Assembly: GCF_014280435.1 (NCBI RefSeq)
Contig: NZ_CP060388.1
Location: forward strand, 124,001 to 188,000
Origin: Sphingobium sp. KCTC 72723
Lineage (GTDB): Bacteria; Pseudomonadota; Alphaproteobacteria; Sphingomonadales; Sphingomonadaceae
DNA length: 64,000 nt
Direction of reading: 5' to 3'
The notes under the pieces were generated by a model, which did no database searches, was not told where the DNA came from, and saw only the letters and a program-made list of their open reading frames with translations. This document shows positions 33,508 through 41,211 of the stretch, in pieces. Made by a program: the position numbers and the translations under genes. Position 1 is the stretch's first letter; every line of letters starts with the position of its first letter.

Positions 33508-33945
33508 TTAGCCCGCGCGCCTGATCGGTTCGCCGGTCGAGCGCGCCCCATCTGCGAGGGGGTAGAGCCGCTTGTTTTCCCGGTCGATCCGATCGGTCAG
33601 CGCGGTCAATATGCGGGCGGTTTCCGAACAGAAACCGCTCCAGTCGCGGGCAACGCGATCATCGCTCCATGCCGACATATAAGTGGCAAAGGCGTCGGCC
33701 AGCGCGCCGGTTTCGGTCTGAAGCCGGGCAGCGGTATCGCGGACCTGAGTATCACCCGATTTTTGCAGCGCGGGGTAGAGTATGCGATCTTCGAGCGCCA
33801 GATGGGCCATCAACTGGCGTGCCAGTTGCCATCGAATCGCCCCGACCTGGGCCGGATGCGCCACATTGGCGGTCGCCTGCGTCAGCTGTTTCGCCGTCAG
33901 GCTGATATCGTCATGCTGACGGCGCAGTTCGGTCAAGTCCATCAT
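33508..33945 (-). CDS. hemerythrin-like domain protein
   Basis: 145 residues. Four-helix pattern with HDDI near residue 10, HLALEDRILYP (H-x3-E) in the second helix and RENKRLYPLAD at the C-terminus, where some hemerythrin His ligands are replaced by Asp/Glu. Iron binding is therefore probable but not certain. Such proteins are implicated in oxygen, NO or iron sensing. It follows sodB on the same strand, beyond a terminator-like hairpin. Confidence 0.7.
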   Translation of the reverse strand: MMDLTELRRQHDDISLTAKQLTQATANVAHPAQVGAIRWQLARQLMAHLALEDRILYPALQKSGDTQVRDTAARLQTETGALADAFATYMSAWSDDRVARDWSGFCSETARILTALTDRIDRENKRLYPLADGARSTGEPIRRAG

Positions 33946-34032
33946 GTGACATCTCCGTCCCTACGGAAATCATGATGGCTGGCGCGCCTTAATAAAAGAT
34001 TGTGTTCCCGCCATTATGGGCGGGAAAGGCAA

Positions 34033-34062
34033 GACGCCCGGTCCCAATGGGAACCGGGCGTC
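34033..34062 (-). terminator. probable terminator of sodB
   Basis: GACGCCCGGT/ACCGGGCGTC forms a perfect 10-bp stem with a CCC/GGG extension around CAAT. On the minus strand it is followed by TTGCCTTT. It lies 10 bases after the sodB stop. Confidence 0.65.
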
Positions 34063-34071
34063 ATGTTCCTG

Positions 34072-34686
34072 TCAGGCCGGCTGGTCGGCGCGGCTGGCGC
34101 CTTGACCGTCCAGATTTTCCGCTGCAAAATCCCAGTTGATCGCTTCCTTCAGCAGCTTTTCGGCATAGGCGGGGCGCAGGTTGCGATAGTCGATATAATA
34201 GGCATGTTCCCATACATCGAGGATCAGCAGCGGCGCATGGTCTTCATGCGCGACGGGGGTGTCGGCGTCATGATAGCTGGTGACTTCCAGCTTGCCGTCC
34301 TTGAGGATCAGCGCAGCCCAGCCGCTGGCGAAATGGCCGACGGCCTCCGCCTTCATCTTGTCGATCAGGGCGTCGACCGAACCGAAAGCGTCCTCGATCT
34401 TGGCCAGCAGGTCGCCGGTCGGCGCGGTCTTGGTCGGCGACAACGACTTCCAGTAGAAGGTGTGGTTCCAGATCTGGCCGACCTGGTTGAACAGACCGCC
34501 CTTGGCCGTCTTGATCAGTTCGACCAGCGACTTGCCCTGAAGGCTTGCGTCGGCGGCGACCAGTTCATTGGCCTTCACGACATAGGCATTGTGATGCTTG
34601 CCATGATGGAAATCGAACGTTTCGACCGACAGGATGTCGCCGAAAGCGTCCTTGGCATAGGGCAGGTCGGGAAGAACAAAGGCCAT
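34072..34686 (-). CDS. sodB: superoxide dismutase, Fe/Mn type
   Basis: 204 residues from ATG 34686, preceded by GAGGAGTT; the upstream extension is not family-like. Metal ligands H27 (FDFHHGKHH), His in IWNHTFYW, and D/H in LDVWEHAYYIDY are intact. The Gln in FNQVGQIWNH lies in the position seen in Fe-type enzymes. It dismutates superoxide in the cytoplasm. Ends at a hairpin terminator. Confidence 0.93.
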   Translation of the reverse strand: MAFVLPDLPYAKDAFGDILSVETFDFHHGKHHNAYVVKANELVAADASLQGKSLVELIKTAKGGLFNQVGQIWNHTFYWKSLSPTKTAPTGDLLAKIEDAFGSVDALIDKMKAEAVGHFASGWAALILKDGKLEVTSYHDADTPVAHEDHAPLLILDVWEHAYYIDYRNLRPAYAEKLLKEAINWDFAAENLDGQGASRADQPA

Positions 34687-34871
34687 GGCGGAACTCCTCG
34701 GTTTCGTAATGGGGACGGTCGCACAACGGCTGGCGCGGCCGATTGGTTCAATGGACCGGATCATGGTCCGGGCGGGGCGCTGGCGCGACCGCCCTTGTCC
34801 CATATGCGCACCCTGCGCCCATGAAAACCCATATGTGACTATTGCGAAACGATTGCAGAAACGGCCGGCAA

Positions 34872-35531
34872 TTATCCCTGCGGCGGGGTGGTTTCACCCA
34901 CTTCGTCGCTGTCCAGCCCGTCGCCCAGATTAAGGCCGTGGCGCATCAGCATCGGCACATTGGCAGCGGCAAAGACGACCGAAACGATGGTGACGCCCCA
35001 CACCTTGACCGCCAGCCATGTGTCGAAGTCCATCGAACGGCGCATGGCTTCGTTGGCAATGGCCATGCCCACGAAGAACAAGGCCCAGTTGCGCGACAGC
35101 TTCATCCAGCCGGTGTGCGACAATCCGTCATAGGCGGCCTGAAGCAGATATTTGAGCAGCGGCTGGCCGCGCAGCAACCCGGCGAACAGCATCAGCGCAA
35201 AGAAGCTGTAGATGATCGTGGGTTTGAGCTGAATGAAGCGCTGGTCGTGGAAATAGATGGTCAGCCCGCCGAAAAACAGGATCAGCATCGCCGACAGCCA
35301 CAGCATGGGCGACACCCGGCCCAGCTTCACCTTGGATATGATGACGGCAATGACGATCGCGGCCATGAAGGCGGCGGTGCCGACCGTCATCGCGGTGATC
35401 GGATTGCCCCACCCCCAGATCCAGCCGGCCCCCTTATAGGTCAGGAAGAATATCAGCAGCGGCCCGAAATCGAGCGCCAGGCTGAGCGTGCCGCCATGTT
35501 TGGGCGGCTGGGTGGGCTTGGTGGTGGTCAT
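34872..35531 (-). CDS. yciB: inner-membrane septation protein A (YciB/IspZ family)
   Basis: 219 residues from ATG 35531. An in-frame extension to 35621 is encoded by a dispersed repeat and can be discarded. Polytopic (about five helices) with family blocks LALDFGPLLIFFLTY, AVIISKVKLGRVSPMLW, FFGGLTIYFHDQRFIQLKPTI (in part) and the C-terminal VWGVTIVSVVFAAANVPML. Linked to cell-envelope synthesis and septation. It follows ftsY on the same strand, with a repeat between them. Confidence 0.9.
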   Translation of the reverse strand: MTTTKPTQPPKHGGTLSLALDFGPLLIFFLTYKGAGWIWGWGNPITAMTVGTAAFMAAIVIAVIISKVKLGRVSPMLWLSAMLILFFGGLTIYFHDQRFIQLKPTIIYSFFALMLFAGLLRGQPLLKYLLQAAYDGLSHTGWMKLSRNWALFFVGMAIANEAMRRSMDFDTWLAVKVWGVTIVSVVFAAANVPMLMRHGLNLGDGLDSDEVGETTPPQG

Positions 35532-35542
35532 CAAAATCGCTC

Positions 35543-35625
35543 CGTCATCCCAGCGAAGGCTGGGATCCCACTTTTCTTCGCGGTGGTCAGAAGGAAGGGA
35601 GATGCCAGCCTGCGCTGGCATGACG
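35543..35625. repeat. dispersed palindromic repeat, CGTCAYCCCAGC family (copy 2)
   Basis: CGTCATCCCAGCGAAGGCTG at 35543 and CCAGCCTGCGCTGGCATGACG to 35625, inverted, separated by a variable core. It fills the ftsY-yciB junction and may act as a processing or attenuation hairpin in that transcript. Confidence 0.85.
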
Positions 35626-35636
35626 AAAGGAGGGCA

Positions 35637-36575
35637 TCACCGCGCATAGGCGGTCCCGGCAATGGCGCGGGCCATGTCGCCTGCATCGAACGGGCGCAGA
35701 TCCTCGATCTTTTCGCCCACGCCAATGGCATGGATGGGCAGGCGATATTTCTCCGCCGCCGCGACCAGCACGCCGCCGCGCGCCGTGCCGTCCAGCTTGG
35801 TCATGACCAGGCCAGTGACTTGCGCGACTTCCTTGAAAACCTCGATCTGGTTCAATGCATTTTGTCCCGTTGTGGCATCCAGCACCAACACAACGTCGTG
35901 GGGGGCCGCCGGGTTCAACCGGCCCAGCACTCGGCGCACCTTGGCCAGCTCGTCCATCAGCTCGGTCTTGTTCTGCAAACGCCCGGCAGTGTCCACGATC
36001 AGCACGTCGATGCCGGTCGCCGTTGCCTGCTTGACCGCGTCGAACACGATGCCCGCCGCGTCGCCGCCTTCCTTGCCCGCGACGATGGGGATGCCCAGGC
36101 GATCGGCCCATATTTTAAGCTGGCCGATGGCCGCCGCGCGGAACGTGTCGCCCGCCGCCAGCATCACGCCATAATCCTGTTCCAGAAACTGGCTGGCCAG
36201 CTTGGCGATGGTCGTGGTCTTGCCCGAACCATTGACGCCGATCACCAATATCACCTGCGGCCGGGGAAAAGCTTCTATTTCCAGCGGGCGGGCGACCGGG
36301 GCCAGCACCTTCTCGATTTCCTCCGCGATGATTTCGCGCAGATAATCCTCGGTCAGTTCCTTGTTAAAACGCCCGGCGGCCAGCCGTTCGCGCACGCGCC
36401 CGGCCATGGCGGGGCCAAGGTCGGTCATGATCAGCGCTTCCTCGATCTCGTCGAGGGTCTGGTCATCGAGTGCGGCCTTGCCGAAAAGGCCGGTGAGATT
36501 TTCGCCGAGCTTGTCGGACGTGCGCTTCAATCCGCCAAAGAGGCGATCGCGCCAGCTGGTTCCTGTGTCAGTCAT
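35637..36575 (-). CDS. ftsY: signal recognition particle receptor FtsY
   Basis: 312 residues, a compact form lacking the long acidic A domain. NG domain: GVNGSGKTTTIAKLA (G1), AAGDTFRAAAIGQL, VLIVDTAGRLQNK (G3), VMTKLDGTARGG (G4) and the closing GVGEKIEDLRPFDA. It docks SRP-ribosome complexes to the membrane; its partner gene ffh lies 5 kb away on the other strand. The ATG overlaps the mtaB stop. Confidence 0.95.
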   Translation of the reverse strand: MTDTGTSWRDRLFGGLKRTSDKLGENLTGLFGKAALDDQTLDEIEEALIMTDLGPAMAGRVRERLAAGRFNKELTEDYLREIIAEEIEKVLAPVARPLEIEAFPRPQVILVIGVNGSGKTTTIAKLASQFLEQDYGVMLAAGDTFRAAAIGQLKIWADRLGIPIVAGKEGGDAAGIVFDAVKQATATGIDVLIVDTAGRLQNKTELMDELAKVRRVLGRLNPAAPHDVVLVLDATTGQNALNQIEVFKEVAQVTGLVMTKLDGTARGGVLVAAAEKYRLPIHAIGVGEKIEDLRPFDAGDMARAIAGTAYAR

Positions 36576-37945
36576 TGCCCGACCTCTTGCGCGATCAGGA
36601 CGCCCTTCTCAAGCCCCGTGATCGTTGCGGCCACGATGGCGCCGGGCGTTTGCGGCGTGGCAAAACGGACCGGCGCGAAATTTTCGGCGTGGCCGCGCGC
36701 GCCGCTCAGTTCGACCAGCATCGATTGGCGCGTGCCGACCAGCGATGCCAGCCACGCTTCCCGTTGCCCTTCGCACGCGGCGCGCAGGCGGGCGGCGCGC
36801 GCCTTGATAATTGCGCGATCCACCTGCGGCATCCGCGCGGCGGGGGTGCCGGTGCGCGGCGAATAGGGAAAGATATGGCCGTGGACGATCTGGCAATCGG
36901 CCACCAGCGCCAGGCTGTTTTCGAACATCGCGTCATCTTCGGTCGGGAAACCGGCGATGATGTCCGCGCCAATGCTGATGTCCGGGCGCGCGCTTTTGAG
37001 CCGCTCCACGATGCGCACCGCGTCGGCCCGGCTGTGGCGGCGCTTCATGCGCTTGAGGATCATGTCGTCGCCCGCCTGCAACGACAGATGCAAATGCGGC
37101 ATCATGCGCGGTTCGTGGGCGATCAGGTCGAACAGGCGTTCGTCAATTTCCACACTGTCGATGGACGACAGGCGCAGGCGGGGCAGGTCCGGCACGCCCT
37201 TCAATATCCGTTCGACCAGAGAACCCAGCGACGGGCTGCCCGGCAGGTCGGGGCCATAGCTGGTGACATCCACCCCGGTCAGCACGATTTCGCGATAGCC
37301 CGCATCCACCAGTTCGCGTGCCTTGTCCACGACTGCGCCGGCCGGAACGGAGCGGCTGTTGCCCCTGCCATAGGGGATGATGCAAAAAGTGCAGCGATGG
37401 TCGCAACCATTTTGCACCTCCAGAAAGGCGCGGGCATGATCGGCAAAGGCGCTGGCCATATGGGGCGCAGTGTCGCGCACGGCCATGATGTCGGCGACGC
37501 GGATTTTCTCCGGCATTATCCCGGCGAACGCCGGGCTTTCGCGTTCTTCACTCCGCGTCCTCTGCGCCTCTGCGCGCAAAATATTCTCTTCGCGCAGAGG
37601 CGCAGAGGACGCTGAGAAAAAAGGGTCCGGCTGTCGCCGGGATGACGGAAGATAGGCTTGCGCCTCCAGCTTTTCCCGGTTGCCCAGCACCAGATCGACT
37701 TCGGCCATTGCCCCAAAGGTTTCCGGGTCGGTCTGCGCGGCGCATCCGGTGACGATGATCCGTGCGTCGGGCTGTTCGCGCCGGGCGCGGCGGATCGCCT
37801 GCCGGGTCTGACGCACCGCCTCTGCCGTCACGGCGCAACTGTTGACGACGACCAGCCCGTCCTGCGCGCCAGCCATATCCCTTATGGCCTCGCTCTCCGC
37901 AATGTTGAGGCGGCAGCCCAGCGTGATGATGTCGGGTCCGGCCAT
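36572..37945 (-). CDS. mtaB: tRNA t6A37 methylthiotransferase MtaB with an in-frame repeat insert
   Basis: 457 residues. N-terminal UPF0004 domain with TLGCRLN, NSCAVTAEA and TGCAAQT (three cluster cysteines), radical-SAM C-x3-C-x2-C in CDHRCTFCIIPYGRG, and a TRAM-like C-terminus. It adds a methylthio group to N6-threonylcarbamoyl-adenosine 37 of tRNA. Residues about 100-144 (SSRRQPDPFFSASSAP ... SPAFAGIMPEK) are not family sequence: they are translated from a palindromic repeat at 37515-37648 inserted in frame between the first domain and the radical-SAM core. The enzyme should still fold if this is an exposed linker. Confidence 0.9.
   Translation of the reverse strand: MAGPDIITLGCRLNIAESEAIRDMAGAQDGLVVVNSCAVTAEAVRQTRQAIRRARREQPDARIIVTGCAAQTDPETFGAMAEVDLVLGNREKLEAQAYLPSSRRQPDPFFSASSAPLREENILRAEAQRTRSEERESPAFAGIMPEKIRVADIMAVRDTAPHMASAFADHARAFLEVQNGCDHRCTFCIIPYGRGNSRSVPAGAVVDKARELVDAGYREIVLTGVDVTSYGPDLPGSPSLGSLVERILKGVPDLPRLRLSSIDSVEIDERLFDLIAHEPRMMPHLHLSLQAGDDMILKRMKRRHSRADAVRIVERLKSARPDISIGADIIAGFPTEDDAMFENSLALVADCQIVHGHIFPYSPRTGTPAARMPQVDRAIIKARAARLRAACEGQREAWLASLVGTRQSMLVELSGARGHAENFAPVRFATPQTPGAIVAATITGLEKGVLIAQEVGQ
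37515..37648. repeat. palindromic repeat inside mtaB coding sequence
   Basis: Outer ends ATCCCGGCGAACGCCGGG and CCGGCTGTCGCCGGGATGACGG match the organisation of the CGTCATCCC repeats. The core is a perfect 22-bp inverted repeat (37555-37576 with 37591-37612, beginning GCGTCCTCTGCGCC) around a 14-base AT-rich loop. The total length (about 134 bases plus the junction) leaves the mtaB frame open. Confidence 0.85.
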
Positions 37946-37948
37946 GGC

Positions 37949-38749
37949 TTAAAAGCGCGACCAGTCCGCCTCGCCATCGAACACATGGGTGGCCGGACCA
38001 GTCATGCTGATAGTGCCGCCCGGCGTCCAGTCGATGATCAGGTCACCGCCCGGCAGGCTGACGGTCACGGGACCGCGCACCAGCTTGCGGCGCACGGCGG
38101 CAACGGCCGTGGCGCACGCCCCGGTGCCGCAGGCGCGGGTCAGGCCAGCGCCCCTTTCCCAAACGATCAGGCGGATATGATCGTCGCCCATAACCTGTGC
38201 GAAATTCACGTTCACGCGGGCGGGAAAGAGCGGGTCGGTTTCGATGATCGGGCCAAGCCGGGCCGTGTCCACCGCGTCCAGATCCTCCACGAAGAAGATG
38301 ACATGCGGATTGCCGACATTGACGGCGGCAGGCGCAGGCAGGTCTTCCCAACTCGCGCTCATGGTCAGCGTGTCCATGGCATAGGCCAGCGGGATCGCGT
38401 CCCAATCGAAACGCGGCGCCCCCATATCGACGCGCGCGCCGCCATCGATCACCTTTGCGTCGAGCAGGCCCGCGCGCGTGCGGATCAGCACATCGCGGCC
38501 TACGAACAACGGCACGCAGCGGGTGGCGTTGCCGCACGCCTCCACTTCGCTGCCGTCGGCGTTGAATATCTGCATCGAAACATCTGCATCGTCGGCGTTG
38601 CCAATCAGGATCAACTGGTCGCACCCGATCCCGGCATGACGATCGGCAATAGCGCGCGCGCGCCCCTGCGTCATCTCCACCGCATCGACGCGCGCGTCGA
38701 TCACGACAAAGTCGTTGCCCAGGCCATGCATTTTGGAAAAGCGTCCCAT
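37949..38749 (-). CDS. dapF: diaminopimelate epimerase
   Basis: 266 residues from ATG 38749 (MGRFSKMHGLGNDF); the frame upstream runs into the inverted repeat and is not native. The two catalytic cysteines are in EACGNATRC and TRACGTGACA. It converts LL- to meso-diaminopimelate for lysine and peptidoglycan synthesis. First gene of dapF-mtaB-ftsY-yciB; mtaB starts four bases after its stop. Confidence 0.94.
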   Translation of the reverse strand: MGRFSKMHGLGNDFVVIDARVDAVEMTQGRARAIADRHAGIGCDQLILIGNADDADVSMQIFNADGSEVEACGNATRCVPLFVGRDVLIRTRAGLLDAKVIDGGARVDMGAPRFDWDAIPLAYAMDTLTMSASWEDLPAPAAVNVGNPHVIFFVEDLDAVDTARLGPIIETDPLFPARVNVNFAQVMGDDHIRLIVWERGAGLTRACGTGACATAVAAVRRKLVRGPVTVSLPGGDLIIDWTPGGTISMTGPATHVFDGEADWSRF

Positions 38750-38794
38750 GATGGCCGCGCATGTAGGGTATAGCGGGTCAAAATGCCACAACCT

Positions 38795-38825
38795 CCGTTC
38801 GGGCTGAGCTTGTCGAAGCCTTGCC
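38795..38825 (+). repeat. left inverted repeat flanking GIY-YIG gene
   Basis: A 31-base sequence beginning CCGTTCGGGCTGAGCTTGTC whose reverse complement matches 39127-39157 at 29 of 31 positions. It lies 19 bases before the GIY-YIG start codon and 45 bases upstream of dapF. Confidence 0.9.
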
Positions 38826-38844
38826 TTTCTGATTTCCTCCCGCA

Positions 38845-39183
38845 ATGCCCTTCTGGACCTATATGCTCCATTGCAACCGTGGTGCTCTTTATGTCGGGCA
38901 CACCGACAATTTGGAGCAACGTATCGCCCAGCATGAGCATGGCGCTATTCCAGGATTTACGGCAGACCGTTTGCCGGTGAAGCTGATCTGGTCTGAATAT
39001 TTTTCCACCCGTATCGAAGCGCTTGAGATGGAGCGGCGAATCAAAGGCTGGAGTCGCGCCAAGAAGCTGGCGTTGGTTCGTGGTGATTGGGATCGGATCA
39101 GTCTGTTGGCGCGCAGCAAGGGGAAGGGCAAGGCTTCGACAGGCTCCGCCCGAACGGGAAAAGAGGATTGTCATGGCGATTAA
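38845..39183 (+). CDS. GIY-YIG nuclease family protein (COG2827 type)
   Basis: 112 residues. The GIY-YIG core has YMLHCNRGALYVGHTDNL (Y-M-L and Y-V-G replacing GIY/YIG), the Arg in QRIAQHEHG, and the catalytic Glu region EALEMERRIKGWSRAKK. It is the single-domain, UvrC-N-like type predicted to nick DNA. The last 20 residues (KGKGKASTGSARTGKED) are translated from the right inverted repeat, so the repeat sets the C-terminus. The start lacks a clear ribosome site. The 3' end overlaps the higA start by 11 bases. The function of these stand-alone nucleases is unknown; the flanking repeats suggest the gene and repeats move or are maintained together. Confidence 0.85.
   Translation: MPFWTYMLHCNRGALYVGHTDNLEQRIAQHEHGAIPGFTADRLPVKLIWSEYFSTRIEALEMERRIKGWSRAKKLALVRGDWDRISLLARSKGKGKASTGSARTGKEDCHGD
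39127..39157 (+). repeat. right inverted repeat overlapping GIY-YIG 3' end
   Basis: A 31-base sequence beginning GGCAAGGCTTCGACAGGCTC, inverted relative to 38795-38825 with two mismatches. It lies inside the nuclease reading frame and 15 bases before the higA start. Confidence 0.9.
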
Positions 39184-39469
39184 GATGCACGCTTCGCTGG
39201 CGGTCCATCCCGGCGATTGGCTCAAGACCGAAATTGTCGCGGCGCATGGCCTCAAAGTCGGCGATCTGGCCGATCATCTGTGCGTCACGCTCCAGACCGT
39301 CAGCCGCCTGCTCAATCAGCGGCAGGATTTGACGGCGGACATGGCGATCCGGTTCGAAAAGCTGTTCGGCATTGACGCGGATACGCTGGTGCGGATGCAG
39401 ATGCGTCACGATCTGTCACTGGCGCGGCAACATGCCGATGCGCTGGAGGTCAAACCGCTGGCGGCGTGA
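39173..39469 (+). CDS. higA: HigA-family antitoxin-like regulator without HigB
   Basis: 98 residues from ATG 39173, with AGAGGA upstream. The VHPGDWLKTEIVAAHGLKVGDLA opening (in part) and the helix-turn-helix VTLQTVSRLLNQRQDLTADMAIRFEKLFG are the HigA addiction-module pattern. Normal higBA pairs have a RelE-like toxin immediately upstream; here that position is held by the GIY-YIG gene, which overlaps it by 11 bases. It may be an orphan, or may control the nuclease gene. Confidence 0.82.
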   Translation: MAIKMHASLAVHPGDWLKTEIVAAHGLKVGDLADHLCVTLQTVSRLLNQRQDLTADMAIRFEKLFGIDADTLVRMQMRHDLSLARQHADALEVKPLAA

Positions 39470-39472
39470 TGT

Positions 39473-40870
39473 TTAGCCCGCCACCACAGCCCGCTTCTGC
39501 CCATAGAGAAAATATACCGCCAGCCCCACCGCGTTCCACGCGAAGCAGGCCATGATCGTCTGCATCGGCAGGCTGATGAACAGATAGGCGCATCCCCCGA
39601 TCGCGCCCAGCCCCACGAACCACGCGGCAGGCGTGCGGAACGGACGGCGCAAGTTGGGCGAGCGGCGGCGCAGGACGAGGAGGCAGGCACCCACGGCGGT
39701 GAATGCGATCAGCGTGCCCGCATTTGCCAGCGCGGCAATCTCGTCAATCGGCAGCAGGCCCGCGATGATCGCGACCAGCACGGCCGTCACGATGGTGATC
39801 CGCACCGGCGTTCCGCGCTTGGAAATCTTGGCCAGCGATTGCGGCAAAAACCCGTCGCGCGCCATGACCAGAAATATGCGGCTCTGGCCATAGAGGAAGC
39901 CGAGCAGCACAGTGGGCAGGGCGATGACGGCGGCGATGGCGACGATCCGCGCCACGCTGCCCTGACCCATTTCGCGCAGGATGAGGGCCAGCGGTTCGGG
40001 GCTGTCGGCAAAGCGGGTGAAGGGCATCGCGCCGATCGCGGCGGCAGCGACCAGGACATAGATGATGGTGCAGACGATCAGCGACCCGACGATGCCGATG
40101 GCCAGGTCGCGGTCCGGGTTCTTGGCTTCTTCCGCCGCCGTCGAAATCGCGTCGAAACCGTAAAAGGCGAAGAAGATGATCGCGGCGGCGGCCATGACGC
40201 CGCGCTCGACCCCGTCCGGTCCCATATGTTTGGCAAAGCCGAACGGCATGAACGGCTCCAAATTCTGCGCGTCGAAGGCAGGCAGGGCGAACCAGACGAA
40301 CAGGCTCAACGTCGCGATCTTGATCAGCACCAGTACGCTGTTCAGCCGCGCGCTTTCATGGGTGCCGAGCATCAGCAGGCCCGCGACTACCGCAATGATG
40401 AAGATGGCGGGCAGGTTGATGATGCCGCCCAGTTCCGGCCCCTGCGTCAGGCTGACGGGAAAACCGATGCCGGTCAGCAACGGCGCGGCATAGCCCGACC
40501 AGCCGACCGCCACCGTCGACACGACCAGCGAATATTCCAGAATGAGGCTCCACCCCACGACCCAGGCGATCCCTTCGCCCAGCGCGACATAGCTATAGCT
40601 GTAGGCGCTGCCCGCCGCGGGCATCATGGTCGACAATTCGGCATAGGCGAGGGCGGCGCAGGCGCAGATCGCGCCCGCAATGGCAAAGGAGAGCAGAACG
40701 GCAGGCCCGGCCCGGTCCGCGCCGACGCCGATCAGCGTCAATATGCCCGTGCCGACGATCGCCCCCACGCCCAGCGCCAGCAGATGCGGCCAGGACAGGG
40801 TTCGCGCCAGCCGCTGCTGGTCGCCGCTCGGCGTCATCGCCTCCATCGGCTTGCGGCGTGTCCAGCTCAT
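39473..40870 (-). CDS. APC-superfamily amino acid permease
   Basis: 465 residues with 12 or so membrane helices. The first helix contains GVGAIVGTGILTLIG, the cationic-amino-acid-transporter-like substrate motif, and helix 6 contains FFAFYGFDAISTAAEEAKNP (in part), diagnostic of the CAT/YhdG subgroup. Imports amino acids, specificity unknown. Its stop is only a few bases from the convergent higA stop. Confidence 0.88.
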   Translation of the reverse strand: MSWTRRKPMEAMTPSGDQQRLARTLSWPHLLALGVGAIVGTGILTLIGVGADRAGPAVLLSFAIAGAICACAALAYAELSTMMPAAGSAYSYSYVALGEGIAWVVGWSLILEYSLVVSTVAVGWSGYAAPLLTGIGFPVSLTQGPELGGIINLPAIFIIAVVAGLLMLGTHESARLNSVLVLIKIATLSLFVWFALPAFDAQNLEPFMPFGFAKHMGPDGVERGVMAAAAIIFFAFYGFDAISTAAEEAKNPDRDLAIGIVGSLIVCTIIYVLVAAAAIGAMPFTRFADSPEPLALILREMGQGSVARIVAIAAVIALPTVLLGFLYGQSRIFLVMARDGFLPQSLAKISKRGTPVRITIVTAVLVAIIAGLLPIDEIAALANAGTLIAFTAVGACLLVLRRRSPNLRRPFRTPAAWFVGLGAIGGCAYLFISLPMQTIMACFAWNAVGLAVYFLYGQKRAVVAG

Positions 40871-40891
40871 GGTGCGGTTCCCTCATCATCC

Positions 40892-40980
40892 CTCATGCCA
40901 GCGGCGGCTGGCATCCCTGTTTTTCTGGCGACACAGTGGTGCAAAAGAAAGCGGGATGCCAGCCTTGCGTGCCATGACGG
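40892..40980. repeat. dispersed palindromic repeat, CGTCAYCCCAGC family (diverged copy 3)
   Basis: CTCATGCCAGCGGCGGCTGGCAT at 40892 and GGGATGCCAGCC...GCCATGACGG to 40980 are inverted ends of the same family with several substitutions. It occupies most of the gap before the ffh leader. The remaining 230 bases to the ffh start show no gene. Confidence 0.65.
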
Positions 40981-41211
40981 GAAAGGCGGCGGCACGACTT
41001 GCGATTATCGCATGTCTGCGCTAAGGGCGCGTCTGCAATCGGGCGGGTTTCCGTTCGGTCCCTGACAAATCCATTGAGCGCGCACCCGGAAACGGGCCTG
41101 CATCAGGCGTTCTGCATGGACGCTGGTTGGCGAGGTTTCGCCCACCGGCGATTTTGTCGTTTTGGCGGGAATGCAAAGATTTTCAGGCCTTTGGGGCCAA
41201 TTGAGGTGATG

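Noticed and set aside
35532..35621. N-terminal extension of yciB
   Set aside because: Encoded by a dispersed repeat (translation of the CGTCATCCC element); family proteins start at ATG 35531.
41000..41211. Upstream extension of ffh
   Set aside because: The open frame reaches 40999, but the Ffh family begins MFDSLSDRL and GAGGTG precedes that ATG.
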